A stretch of 64,000 nt of DNA, from NCBI GenBank assembly GCA_016648135.1, contig JADDOH010002249.1, positions 219,364 to 283,363 on the forward strand. The letters are read 5' to 3'. Shown here one piece after another: positions 44,880-56,449 of the stretch; the stretch's first letter is position 1, and each line of letters begins with the position of its first letter. A program made the translations under genes and the position numbers. The notes beneath the pieces are model-generated. The model saw only the letters and a program-made list of their open reading frames with translations. It was not told the origin of the DNA and searched no databases. The stretch is from Agrypnia vestita. Lineage: Eukaryota; Arthropoda; Insecta; Trichoptera; Phryganeidae.

Positions 44880-45165
44880 CTTTTTGGGTGTTCGTGGGGC
44901 TTACGGCCTATCGTACGGCAAAATTACACAATTTAACGTTCACCAATTCCACGCATGAAAGACTACCACATATATCGAATTTTGTAAGGTTATATATATA
45001 TATATATATATATAACCTTACAAAATTACACAATTTAACGTTCACCAATTCCACGCATAAAGACTACCACATATATCGAATTTTGTAAGTTTATATATAT
45101 ATATATATTATATATAAATATTATATATAGATACAATATATATATAACCTTACAAAATTAAAACC
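44880..45165 (+). repeat. GTCTCATAGAGAC-family repeat with 92-bp tandem duplication and AT palindrome
   Basis: After GGGGCTTACGGCCTATCGTA, the block CAAAATTACACAATTTAACG through CATATATCGAATTTTGTAAG occurs at 44929 and again at 45021. The two copies are joined by a 50-bp palindrome (44978-45027) whose centre is (TA)n. A second AT tract at 45090-45145 precedes a third AACCTTACAAAATT. Slippage or hairpin-driven duplication is likely. Confidence 0.8.
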
Positions 45166-46299
45166 TTAACTATTAATTTTGCACACCTTGTTTCATATGT
45201 AAGCTGTATTTTAATAACCTCTCTTTATGGTTTTAAATTGAATTATTCCCATAAGCTAGTACAGATGTATAAATTTGTTACATTTACTGTAAATACTGTC
45301 AGTTTGCTTACTAACATTTTTTTATTATAAAAAACACTGTTTTTAAAAAAATATTAAAATTTTTGTGTGTTTTATCATTTTAATAGACTCGATCAGTCAT
45401 GTTTACGGATAATAATTTCAAGTAAGTAATACAAAATTAAAATATCGTATTTGTTATTTTTTCCTTGAAATGAAATCGAGAACACACGCATATTCACAAA
45501 CTAAGATGGGCGTTATCCAGTTAAAGAAAAACGACACCTCTAGGAAACATTTTCATTTTTTCCTTAGTACTGGGTACACTATTTTGAATTTTTTGATTAA
45601 GTCTCTTTCAAATAAACTGAGCGATATAATGAATGTACCAAATAAATATTTAAAATAAACCATGTTGATTATGTTAGTCATCTTATAATATTACCCTTTG
45701 CGCTTGCTCCCTGTCAGGAGTGCTGGAAGCCGAAATTCCAGGAAATAAATAGCTTTTGGTCTTTTGCTTTACTTCTATTCCCGAGTCTGTAGGTTACACG
45801 GTCTGGCGGGAGATATCCCTTGATTATCCCGCAGGATCCACAATAAATCTTCCTATTTTTAACACTGCAGCACCTGCGAAACCCAAATCTACCATTCCCT
45901 AAAGATATGTTACACCTTCTCTATCTCTAATGACGTATGTGCGGCTGTAGCCGAATAGCTACATCCGTTTCTTTCCATATTCATATTCTTACGAATATAG
46001 ATTTTCACAAATTTACCTCAGCATTATCACTTACTTCTTTATAAATAAATTTCAATAATTAATATGTAATATTTAAATGATTTATTAATATGCGTGTCTT
46101 ATTTACGTGACCATTAAATTAAATATTTTTTGAAAATGAATAATTCACAAAACTTAACGGAGCTTAACAAACAGTTAAATGCATCATCATCATCAGCGGT
46201 GTCTCCACAATGGTAATGGACAAACCGTTATTTTAACCGGTTACTCGTGGTACAGTTATTTTAGTTTTGTATCTGATCGTATGGATGATTGTTGACTGA

Positions 46300-46640
46300 G
46301 ATATACCTATTATCTGTAAACGATGGTTGCCCGTTGAATTGCGAAAAATTTGCTGTCAATCATCGACACAATCTGGTACAAATCTCAAATCATGGTTAAA
46401 GGCCTCCCATAAGAATCACCACTGTTTCTACACCCTTATCCTCCATCTGTCTCCAGTCACTTTTTGAGCTTGAAGAAGGTCGATGCTTCTTTTACAAGCG
46501 TGAGGCCTCTATTCTAGGACCTTTTGTTCTTACTGTTTATCATCTTTTTGACAGATATGTCCATCACATTGCCACTTTGATATAGAGATTTTTTGGGAAG
46601 CATCTGTTGCTTCCATTCCTTAGCCAACTTGTTCATTTGG
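46300..46640 (-). mobile_element. possible LINE 3' fragment
   Basis: The minus strand reads GNVMDISVKKMINSKNK, NRGLTLVKEASTFFKL and WRIRV-like pieces, resembling the GHVMRM...RGRP...W tail of a LINE ORF2, but with many changes. Low confidence. Confidence 0.35.
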
Positions 46641-47234
46641 TAAAAAAAACCCTCGTAAATACCTCATAGTATATAAACCCTTATAGATATCCAAGTCTGC
46701 AGCTCATAGATTGACATAACTACAAATTTGTATCACTTTCTTACTAATTATTTTTACCCATGACACTGTATAACTGACAAATCTGTTGAAAGTTTTTTTT
46801 TTATTATTACAATAAAATAAATGAGTGTACGATTTGTGCAATGTTTATTTACCAATTACATCATATTACATTCACCAAAAAATTTCCTTTGATAGAAAGG
46901 ACAAGATAAATTATTTTGTGAGAGGCTAAAATAATAGATGAATTTCCATTGAATCTGAAGTAGGATTAAGACAATATTTTTTGCTTCGTGTGTCATACGC
47001 AGATACAAAAAAAGAAATTTCTAAAAAAGGTAAAAAGTGCGACGCTCATTCCTCCTGTTTTTGCAAACAAACGAATATGGTAAGAAAAACATTTTTTCCT
47101 TCGGAAAATCTAAAATAGAATAAATTCAAATGACTAGTTATGATTGATCGACGTTTTTTCTAGTATGCGCGTATTTATTCACACGTAAAAATGATAATTT
47201 CACACAGAAAACATAATAATATCTTTATAAAATT

Positions 47235-47735
47235 GTATTTAAAAATACTAGATAAATATAAATTATTTATAAGTAACGAAGGAATGCCAAAAAAACTACA
47301 AATAGTACAAAACAAAGCGATTCGCATAATAGTGAAGTATAATAGGATAACTAAAATAACATAAATGTTGAATGCCCTAAGACTTTACACTGTAAATCAA
47401 AGAATAATATATAATGTAATGGTGCAAATATTTACGATTAAACATGGATTAGTACCCAAATACTTTGATGACAGGATGAAGCTGAATAAGGATTTTCATT
47501 CCTAAAATACAAGAGGAAACGACAACATAAGACTACCAAAGAAAAATAAAAACACCTGACAAAATTGTATGATGTATAAAGGTATAGAAATCTTCGGTAG
47601 CCTGCCAAAGGAAATTCAAAACATGGAGAATATGAGGAGGTTTAAACTGAAGTGCAAGAATTTTATTATAAAATGGAATACAATATGTCTAAGTGATCAT
47701 ATATTAGCCCACACAACACTATGGAAATAAATTAT
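47235..47735 (+). mobile_element. LINE ORF2 C-terminus (Jockey-like)
   Basis: The plus strand reads SNEGMPKKLQIVQNKAIRII, VKYNRITKIT, MLNALRLYTVNQRIIYNVMV, QIFTIKHGLVPKYFDDRMKL, NTRGNDNIRLPKKNK, MMYKGIEIFGSLPKEIQNME and RRFKLKCKNFIIKW to a stop. This is the thumb and C-terminal block order of Jockey/CR1-type RT. Only about three stops interrupt it. Confidence 0.78.
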
Positions 47736-47887
47736 TAAGATAAATAAAATAAATTCATATCTTTTGCATTATTATATTATTAACATACTCGTACTTACTG
47801 TAATATTATTTTTAAAGAAATTTGTTTCAAAAGAATATGAATTATTATTTTGTTTTCGCTTTGTCTGTTTTGTTCTAAGTACCCTTT

Positions 47888-47985
47888 AGGCCCGGGTAGT
47901 TCCGCCGCCGCCCTCCTCCCTCAGGTAAACCTCCGAAATCCTGGAGGCGCAAGGTCCCGAGGGCGTGAAGCGGAATAATAATTTA
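47888..47985. other. GC-rich short block
   Basis: GCCCGGGTAGTTCCGCCGCC, GCCCTCCTCCCTCAGGTAAA and GGAGGCGCAAGGTCCCGAGG in an AT-rich setting. Not coding in any frame I can recognise. Origin unknown. Confidence 0.35.
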
Positions 47986-48166
47986 TATCCTCCCCTAATA
48001 CCTGGAGTCATTGTGGCTAATTCTGGTTTAAATCGCTTATTTTAATGATTCTTTAATGAAACTGTACCGAAACCTCAGTGATGAAGATCTATGGTAGACC
48101 TCAACGACATTTCCAACAACAGTATTTACGATTTTTGTCTGTGGGATGAATTTAAATATGTCGATT

Positions 48167-48232
48167 TTAACCCTTAATTACTCGCACGAAGAAAATTACA
48201 TAACTAGTCGCACAGGGTCTCCGGTGACCCGG
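48167..48232. mobile_element. possible piggyBac-like terminus
   Basis: TTAA followed by CCCTTAATTACTCGCACGAA, with a subterminal stem GGGTCTCCGGTGACCC. TTAA plus CCY-type ends are the piggyBac hallmark. No opposite end was found within reach, so it may be a lone end. Confidence 0.35.
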
Positions 48233-49054
48233 TGATTGTAAGAAAAAAGTAAGAATAAGGCCCTATATCAATGTTCAAAAGTAATAATACAATGGTTATA
48301 TATTGTTTGATTGCTGGATAAGCGCTAAAATGATCTTTTCATTGAATTTGGTATGAAGAAGATGGTTTTGGATATTGTGTAGACCATGAAGCAGCCTATG
48401 CAAGGTTTTGGAAGTCCATACACTGCCGTATCCAAACTCTGAATTACTTACAGCATATTATATTGTTGTATTGCGATTAACTATGTGAATCCATGCAGAT
48501 TAAAATGAAATATTGTTTTTATAAAGTAGTATTAAATTGAAATTTGGTTGTAATTTATTTTGTTGTGGCAAATATTCCAAGATGATGTTTACTAACAAAA
48601 AAATGATTTTTCGTGGTGGGCGCATAAAATGTTATACATATATATGGTAAAATGGTTTATTTTTAGACAAAGATTCGGGAATTATGTTTTTAGTGTAAAA
48701 TAAAAAAATATTTAATTAATGTTATGAGATAAGAAAATTCCATGATGTTAATTGATAAAGCCAGTAGTATTAAACCTTTTTTTCATGGGTTTAAAATATT
48801 TAATTTTTGAATAAAATTAAAAATTTGAAATTTAATTTATTTCGGAGGTTGTCAAATTCAAACGATGCCAGTCAAATACAAATTGGAGTTCCATGAAATA
48901 TGCAAAAATTATAAAAATCTTTATTTTGTGATTTAATTATTATTTGTTACGAAGAAATTTAATTCGTTACAGTTAAAACAGATAGACTCGAACTTTCGAT
49001 AGTCAAATTATTCTGTGTCCATTTTTTTTAAATTTATCTTAATTAATCAAGATA

Positions 49055-49270
49055 TATTATAGATGCCTCGTAGAGAAGAATCTGTATTTTTATATGGGGA
49101 AGTGGGTAAGGAAGTCTTTTTGTGTGCTCATAGGGCCTACGCCCTATCGTACGGCTAGCTTAAGTGATCACTTTACACATCGTACATTCACCATTTTCAC
49201 CCACGATAGAATATCACATCTATCAAATTTTTGGAAGTTGTATGTATGTTTAAGTAACACAACTTGTTTC
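49055..49270 (+). repeat. GTCTCATAGAGAC-family repeat, copy 5
   Basis: ATTATAGATGCCTCGTAGAG, AAGGAAGTCTTTTTGTGTGC, TCATAGGGCCTACGCCCTAT, CGTACGGCTAGCTTAAGTGA and TCACTTTACACATCG. The longest copy. The 97-codon frame over it is incidental. Confidence 0.7.
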
Positions 49271-50289
49271 GTATGTGAGTTTTTTTTTATTACCGCCACC
49301 TGCAGTCCAAAGCATTTTTATTCCCATAATCCAATACAGATGTCATTATTGATAATGAGGTATCTTTATTTTGATTGGAGTTTTTAACGCAATTTCCTTT
49401 ATATGTATATATGAGATTATTAACATTACACTAGAATACAACTGAAAATTATTTTACAAATTATAATAATTAATTATCATAATTATAATAATTATCTTAA
49501 TAACTTAAATACATCTATTTCTCTTTATCTTTAACTTTAAGTATTGTCCAAAAAACTCCAAGCTTTCATATCAAATACCAAATTTCTAAATCATGTAGTA
49601 TATTTCTCTCAATATTCAAGTTTTCACTGCAAAAGGGTACACGGGAGAGTATAAACTTAAATAAATATACCGAAAATATATTTTACGTTTATTCTATATT
49701 CATATAACATTAAATTTATCCAGACGGCAGGAAACTAAATTTATTATAATATAAAAAGTTTTGTGAAATGTCGAATACATTTTCAATATTGTTGAAATAC
49801 GACCCAAAACTTATTCTTATTTACTTTAAATAATGGATTCCATTATTTACTCTTTTAAAAGAAATTCTCATATTTCAATAGTGTTCTCCATTGGCGGTTT
49901 TCAAAAAGGAAAAAAAAGCTTATTCATTGAGAAGGTATTTAAATATTATTATACAATTCCATTTAGGCTTGGATATTTTCTTCTTCGGGAATTAATTAAT
50001 TGAAGAAAATTTAAATATTTTTTGTGGAATTTTCCTGAGCCCATAGATTTTTATTATATTTTTTATCAAAATTAAAACTGGAAACTATGCAAATGAAAAA
50101 TCTTAGAAGTTTAATTGAATTTTAATTATAAAAAAGGAACTCTCATTTCGCTTCTATTGCAAAATCTTTGAATTTACTAAAAAAAGTCTGTGATGATAAA
50201 AACATATTTGGAAAAATTAAGTAAATGGCTAGTAATGTGACATTATGTGATCAAATCGATATTATCTAGCGATAGCAAACCTGTGGTCA

Positions 50290-50455
50290 GTGCAATATAT
50301 TATAAGAGAAAACGTGATTTTATGTGGGAATTTAGGATTTGAAATACTTTTTTTGGGGTTCATAGGGCTTACGATCTAACATACGGCTATCTTAAGTGAT
50401 CACTTTACACGATGCAACGATCACCAATTCCGCTCATGATAGATTGACTTAAGTG
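50290..50455 (+). repeat. GTCTCATAGAGAC-family repeat, copy 6
   Basis: GGGGTTCATAGGGCTTACGA, ACATACGGCTATCTTAAGTG, ATCACTTTACACGATGCAAC and GATCACCAATTCCGCTCATG. The 5' part is degenerate. Confidence 0.65.
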
Positions 50456-50908
50456 TTGAAGCATTTCTTGATTTCAATCAATTTATTCATGTTTATAGCG
50501 TTAAAATAATTTATAATTATGTCCAACCACAAAGTTAACACTATTAATATCAAAAATATATAAAAAAGTATACATAAATAAATTTTACAGCACATTAGAG
50601 ACACTAAATGATAATAGGTACATGATATTCTAATAATAAAACATTATAAATTAAGACTATGCCCATTATCCCAATTACAATTATCTTCGGCACGCTCTAG
50701 TAACATGCATTTTTGCATGTAAGCATATTTTACATGGACATTTAAGTGTATTGTATTTTTTTATTTTTTTTTATTTTTTATTTTGGGAATCTAAACAGTA
50801 TACAATTTATTATAATAATACATAACGTATTGGGTAATTCGTAGACCAATTATAGAGATCCACGGCATAAAATGTTAAATCAAGCAATAAAGAGAACATA
50901 TATTAAAT

Positions 50909-51070
50909 AGAGGGATAGGAGTTGGAGTTAGAGGGGGAAGTGGAGTGAGGTGTATGGGATTGTGGCTGAGTGGAGTGCGTATGTATTCTGTGCGTGACGT
51001 TGTTACAGATATGGGGGTATGTGTAAAGAGTGATGAGAGTTTGGCTGTGGTGTGTGTGTGATGATGGTCA
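50909..51070 (+). other. G-rich, C-poor tract
   Basis: About 160 bp of GAG, GTG and GGG words (GTTGGAGTTAGAGGGGGAAG, TGTGGTGTGTGTGTGATGAT) with almost no C on the plus strand. Strong local strand asymmetry. No gene recognised. Confidence 0.6.
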
Positions 51071-52189
51071 GTCTCAGTTAATCCGGTGAAGATATAGAAA
51101 CTAGTAATATAATATAAGCGGTTTAAATACGATTTTTAAGAGCTGAGATGTTGGTATTAAATATATCAATGTCATTGAAGTGGTCATTGTATGCTTTGCA
51201 TATATGTATAGGTATTTAGTGTTTGAATCTAGTGAGATAAGTATTTAATAAATAATTAATTTAATGAATCTACGTATTGGTTCAGGTTATCGTCAATACA
51301 TAACTTAGACTTATCGTTTCTTTATAATAAACCAATAAACCATTTTCCAGCACCCTAAAAATGCACAATTGACCTCACATAAACATTAAATGGCGCTCTT
51401 GTGTAGATCGACATAAAAATTCTATTATGCTAATAACTACGCTGCATTTAATGACTCGATCTTAAAATTGTTTCTCTTCCATTGCAGTATTCTCAAATCT
51501 TCTCATTTCCCGCGTAGAATCTTGACATAAAATTGATTGCATCTTAAACTTGATTGCGTCTTAGAATTGGTTATTGCTAAAGGAATAAGAATCAATGTCA
51601 ATCAATGTCAGTAATGACATGGCTTTACTTTGGTGCATAAATTTATTTTTATTATCAGCCGTACACCCGTGAAAAATCATATAACATGGTTCGCGTCTAG
51701 TCCTAGTATTTATTTATTTAAAAAAAATCCTTGTTTACAAATAAAGATACTTAATACTAATTTAACAATAAAACATAAGATAAATTACACATTTTTTTTT
51801 GTTTTGTTTAATTTGTGGATTATGCCACTCTACTAGGCTACGCCTGTCCCAGAGTGGCGTTATAGAACACAATTATAATATTTTTTCGAGTTCGTCAGTA
51901 GTATTTATTTTCATAAGGTAGTTATTATGTATCTACAGAGTATTAAGTGGAATGTTAGTGAAAGTTGAGTTAGTCATAAGTCCAAGTGTAAATATGTGTA
52001 GAATAATTGTTTAATGTAAAAAGGGTTAAAGTTTTGTTTAAGATTATTTTTTGTTTTCCTAAATTAATTAATTAATTAATTTATATAGGTATATATTTTT
52101 ATTTGAAGACATTATTATGCAATTACAGTAAGTAAATTTTCAGTTGCTGTTCTACCTTTGTATATGTTTATATATTTTTTTACGGTCCA

Positions 52190-52345
52190 CGGAGAGGCGG
52201 TAGTAGCGATGTGCGTAGGGCGCCGCCTGCCTCTTGCGCGTCCCAGGTTCGCGACGTACGCGAGTCGTAAAATTTCGCTTTTCAGCAGTGAAATCGACGG
52301 AAGTTACGGATAGACAGACAGACAGACTGACAGAAAACGAAATTG
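52190..52345 (+). repeat. GC-rich segment joined to an ACTAGCTGT-type 3' end
   Basis: GGCGGTAGTAGCGATGTGCG, GGGCGCCGCCTGCCTCTTGC and TCGCGACGTACGCGAGTCG, followed by GGAAGTTACGGATAGACAGA and (GACA)n like the 3' part of the ACTAGCTGT repeats. It may be a different subfamily with a longer head. Confidence 0.4.
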
Positions 52346-52489
52346 TTATGTTTGATTTTTACACTTACACTCATCCCACTTACGCACTTACACTCATTAC
52401 CTTCACCGCGTTCATAATATAAACTCGAGTGGTTACATTAACAAAGTTCATTAGAAATTTCATTAAAAAATCGTGTAATTACGTAAAAC

Positions 52490-52655
52490 TTTTATTTATC
52501 AAACAAAGTCACTAGATACAAATTTAATAGGAGCACCATATTTAATGCACTCTAATTGTCACGAGAATATTCCGTACAGGTACTTACTTCTTTAATTCGC
52601 TACACTTTTATCTATCGTTAGTTCATTCACGCTAGATTGCACGTAAGTACATATA
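52490..52655 (+). repeat. interspersed repeat R3, copy 3 (truncated)
   Basis: TTTTATTTATCAAACAAAGT, CACGAGAATATTCCGTACAG and TCTATCGTTAGTTCATTCAC align with 23895-24070. Confidence 0.55.
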
Positions 52656-52776
52656 ACATGGTTAAGTTGTTAAAATGGGCTTGTCTCTATTAAGGCGCCT
52701 TTCTATGATCGCTTCTATGTTGCGTGTCAAAATAAATCTAAATTTTTACTCTTGCGCCACGCCGCTGGGTATTTAC

Positions 52777-53513
52777 TAGTGATGGGTCCGCTCTGTACTC
52801 ACTACTACAATGTAGTACTACACTACATTGAAGTGCACACTTCGCATATTTTGATGTGTAGTGCACACTACAAACTACAAACACCAAAGTTATTGAAAGT
52901 ATAAACTTCAAATAGTACACTTCATTTCAAAGCGAACACTACAAAGTACATACACTTCAAAGTTATCGAAAGTATGAGAAACCCATTTTAAATAGTGTAT
53001 TTTTTACGTGAAATTTTTGGAAAGTTGATGTAGATATATGAAGAAATCTCTGGAATCTGTAACAACCCCCCCCCCATGGTTTGAAAAATATTAAAAATAT
53101 TGGGACCCATGAAGAAAGTTTTGAAATTTTTTTGGAATCGAACGAAGAAATCTGGTGGCTGGCGACCTTTTTTTTTTTTTAGGTCACCAAATTTTTATTT
53201 GGGAAAAAAATACTTCATTTCATCATTTAAAAATTTACTTCACTATTACTTCATTTCATTACTTCACTTCATTATTATTACAATTACTTCACTTCATTTA
53301 CTTCACTTCAATTACTTCACTTCAATTACTTCACTTCAATTACTTCACTTCACTTCACTTCACTTCATTTACTTCACTTCATTTCGTAGTACTACAATTA
53401 CTTCACTTCAAGTAGTTTTTACTACAATTGTAGTGTACACTTTGTAGTCTTCAAACTGGTGAACGTGTGTGTGTTGTAGTCTTCATTTTGAAATGAAGTT
53501 TTTCCCTTCGCCA
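52777..53513 (+). mobile_element. hAT MITE, copy 3 (TSD GTATTTAC)
   Basis: The 5' end is TAGTGATGGGTCCGCTCTGT; the 3' end, reverse complemented, is TGGCGAAGGGAAAAACTTCA. GTATTTAC lies at 52769-52776 and again at 53514-53521, a perfect 8-bp target duplication. It contains the C-run plus CATGGTTTG and a minisatellite of TTACTTCACTTCA-type words at 53222-53410, which alone produces the 115-codon frame over this region. No transposase. Confidence 0.93.
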
Positions 53514-54467
53514 GTATTTACAATTATCCGTTGCTTTCTGCAACTGGAATAGTTGTCAATTCTTCTTTCATGTAGAGTGTTGTTCGAAAGACTTCAATTA
53601 CATACGTGTAATTAGTATTTTTTTAGACTATCGTGACAATGAATTATTAATTCCCATCTAGAATAGGTAGGTACAATTAAGTTAGTGTTTTTATTTATAC
53701 GTCGATTTCTTTCTAACGTGTGTTCAAGCCATTCCGAAAAAATTCATCTCTTTTAAAAAATTACCGACAATTTTCTCCTAATTTTACAGACAATAAAATT
53801 AACAATTAAAATCCTTACAAATTATTTAGACACCGAGCTAATCCCCTCGATCAATCTTCTAGTACGAAGACTCTCTGGAAAGAAAGAAACCCTTATTATA
53901 CGAGGCTGTGTAGCAGCTACCCCTTAAGCAACCGTGAAAAAGTGAGGGCATTATTTATTTGAAACAAAGGTAGAAAATAAATAATCGTTGTAAATTTTTC
54001 TTAAATGTTTGAGATAATATGTTTCTCAACATATGTATTCGAAGAATATATAAAAGCTATTTCTTTGAGCTTTCGTTAATCATATTAGTAACGAAATCAA
54101 TAAATAAGGCTGTCACCTATAATGGATTGGCCAGATTTAGGTTTGTGGGTTACTTGGAAATGTATTTTCATATTTTTTAATGGTCAGCGTTTTCAATAGT
54201 CCATCTTTAAGACATCTAAAAAAATTTGACACAAGATACAGTGAGAACAAAAATTAATTTAAAGGGTGCATATGCAAAAATCTGACCGTGAAGATATGCG
54301 TCAAACATTAAACGCTTATATCTCAGAAAGTAAGCGATTCAGGTTTATTCTCCTATTAAGATTTTGCATACAATTATGATTATTTATAAGCTAAAGCAAT
54401 CAGATCGATTAGCACAATTACTCTTTAAAATAAGTGAATAAATTATTTTTATAAGGTTCAGAAAAAC

Positions 54468-54689
54468 CACTTCAAGTACTCCATCCTTCAGCTCGTCATA
54501 AAGAGGAAGATTGAATGTCGCAGAGGGGTCAGAAGGACTCAGCATTCCTGACTTCGAAACATCCGAGAGTGGACCGGGGTAAGAAGTGTGGAAGAGCTGT
54601 TCCGTACTGCTCTGGATAGGGAAACTTTCTCCCAGATGATTGCCGACATCGGGAAAACCCGACAAGGCACATGAAGAAGAAGAAGAAGA
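54468..54689 (+). mobile_element. LINE family D 3' end with (GAA)n tail
   Basis: One frame reads HFKYSILQLVIKRKIECRRG, VRRTQHS, stop, LRNIREWTGVRSVEELFRTA and LDRETFSQMIADIGKTRQGT to TGA, followed by (GAA)n at 54673-54689. The single in-frame stop is TGA where tryptophan is expected. Otherwise it is a well-preserved ORF2 C-terminus. Confidence 0.8.
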
Positions 54690-54695
54690 TCTGTT

Positions 54696-55425
54696 GATCT
54701 GTGCTACAGAAAACTACGCCTCCTGAGGTGTCGAGGTCCAGCTTTCCCTCCATCTTTTCGGTGGTCTTCCCGGTAGGTCTATTCTGGCTACGTGATCCCG
54801 TCACAATCTCCTTTTGGATCTACTCCGTCGTGCTATATCCTCTATTTTGCAAGTTTTCCTTATGTCTTCATTTTGGACACGGTCACGTAGAGTTTTTCCA
54901 GTAATGGATCTCAGCACCTTCATTTCAGTTGTTCTGAGGAGTCCTTTGGTGCGGGCAGTGTCAGCCCGCGTCTTTACAGCGTATGGTCGTATAGGTTGCA
55001 CGCATGTCTTGTATATTTTGACCTTACTTTCAATACGCATATTTTTGTTTTTCCAGACCAAATTCTTGAAACACCCTGATACGGTGGATGCTCTGTTAAC
55101 TTGCTCTCGGACTTTGGTATACAGATCGCTATGGCTACAGATTTCTATACCTAAATATCTAAAGCTCATGACTTGTTTCATAGGCTCATTATCAATACAT
55201 TCACTCACTCATTACATACACATCCTGTGGGTTGTTTTGATATTGCCAAACTTTTAGTTTTGCTGATTGCTATTGACATATTTAGCCATTTTGATGCAAT
55301 GTGGAATTTGTACAGCCTTCTCTGCAAGTCATCTTCAGACTCTGCTATTATTGTTGCGTCATATGCGTAACACATTACAATGATTATTTTGTTGCCCATT
55401 TAGTATCCCAGTCCTAAGGTTTATA
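54696..55425 (-). mobile_element. LINE family B: RT palm to C-terminus
   Basis: The minus strand starts with MGNKIIIVMCYAYDATIIAE, SEDDLQRRLYKFHIASKWLN and ISKTKSLAISKQP. After a frameshift near 55205 it continues FRYLGIEICSHSDLYTKV, RIESKVKIYKTCVQPIRPYA, EMKVLRSITGKTLRDR, then PGRPPKRWRESWTSTPQE. The catalytic YADD is changed to YAYD. The 3' tail is missing: the sequence stops at ACAGATC, where the tail of LINE D begins. Confidence 0.82.
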
Positions 55426-55439
55426 CAAAAATTTTAATT

Positions 55440-55545
55440 ATTAATTATATCCAACCACAAATATAACGTTATCAACATCAAAAATATTTTACATAAATAT
55501 TTAATAAGTAGTAAATATGTTTATTGAAGGTGTAATTTTATTAAA
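55440..55545 (+). repeat. CCAACCACAAA repeat segment
   Basis: TAATTATATCCAACCACAAA, then AACGTTATCAACATCAAAAA. Also at 50514-50565 (TAATTATGTCCAACCACAAA) and, degenerate, at 17500-17544 inside the foldback insertion. Links these loci to one element. Confidence 0.5.
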
Positions 55546-55549
55546 TACT

Positions 55550-56040
55550 AGCTGTGCCCGCGCGGCTTCGCACGCGTAGATTTTAAGTAAGATTGGATCG
55601 TCATACAACTTTCGCGAACCCTCTAGAACATTCTCTTTCGAAAACTTTCAAGAAATTTATCGAATGTGCAGGAACCTTCTAGATACATTCCGCCACTTAG
55701 TTTAGAACCTTATAGAATTTTCGAGAATTTTCTATAACCTTCTCCTTCCAAAACTTTCTAGAGCAGGTTTATCCGGTACCTTCTAAGCTAATCGACACAG
55801 TCGACGCGCCTATTTTGAAACAATCTGAAGCATTTCGGCCTTTCCATAACAAAAAAATATGCTAGAAAGCACATTTTAGCCACCCATTCCCACCCACGCA
55901 CAGCCACTCCCACCAAATTCGTATATTTTTGATGTGACACCAAGGGCTATCCACCACTATAACCACCGGTGGGTGGTTGTGGCTGGTTATGGAGAAAACT
56001 TGGCGGGTAGGGAAACACGGGTTTCTTTTTATATATATAA
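55550..56040 (+). mobile_element. GC-rich ACTAGCTGTGCCCGCG element
   Basis: Starts ACTAGCTGTGCCCGCGCGGC, TTCGCACGCGTAGATTTTAA and ends ACACGGGTTTCTTTTTATAT. The interior has repeated CTTTCxAGAAxxTT-like words and CCACCGGTGGGTGG. This head is common on insect interspersed repeats; I do not assign the class. It shares only its first bases with the ACTAGCTGTAACCCG repeats. Confidence 0.55.
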
Positions 56041-56449
56041 ATTGATAAGAGACGGATTTTTGAATACTATTACGAAATAAGGTTTTCTTTTGTTCACAGA
56101 AAATATAAACAGAATTAGGCTAGGCCTACTTTAGGGAAACCGTCTCACATTTCAAAGTATTTTCTGCAGTCTATGTAGGAAAATAAAAGGAGAGGGAAAA
56201 AATAATAATGTAAGATAGCACATCAAAATAGATAACATAATATAAGAACATTAAAAGCTTGCATGAAATAAAAAAGAATATGCAATGTTGGAAAACACTA
56301 AAAGTCATGAATAAGAATTAAAGTTACAATGTAAGTTAAAATGTTTAAAAATTAGCTTACCGAAAGGCCCGTAATTTCTTGAACTCTGACTACGGGAAAC
56401 AACCTTAGTATAATTCATTTTTGGACACTGTAATTTATGAAATAAGGGA

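Noticed and set aside
52234..52422. 62-codon plus-strand frame over the GACAGACAGAC tract
   Set aside because: The repetitive TDRQTDRLT residues come from the repeat's GACA units. Not a gene.
53100..53447. 115-codon plus-strand frame rich in Phe, Thr, Ser and His
   Set aside because: Produced by the TTACTTCACTTCA minisatellite inside hAT MITE copy 3.
54814..55257. 147-codon plus-strand frame
   Set aside because: Antisense shadow of the LINE reverse transcriptase on the minus strand.
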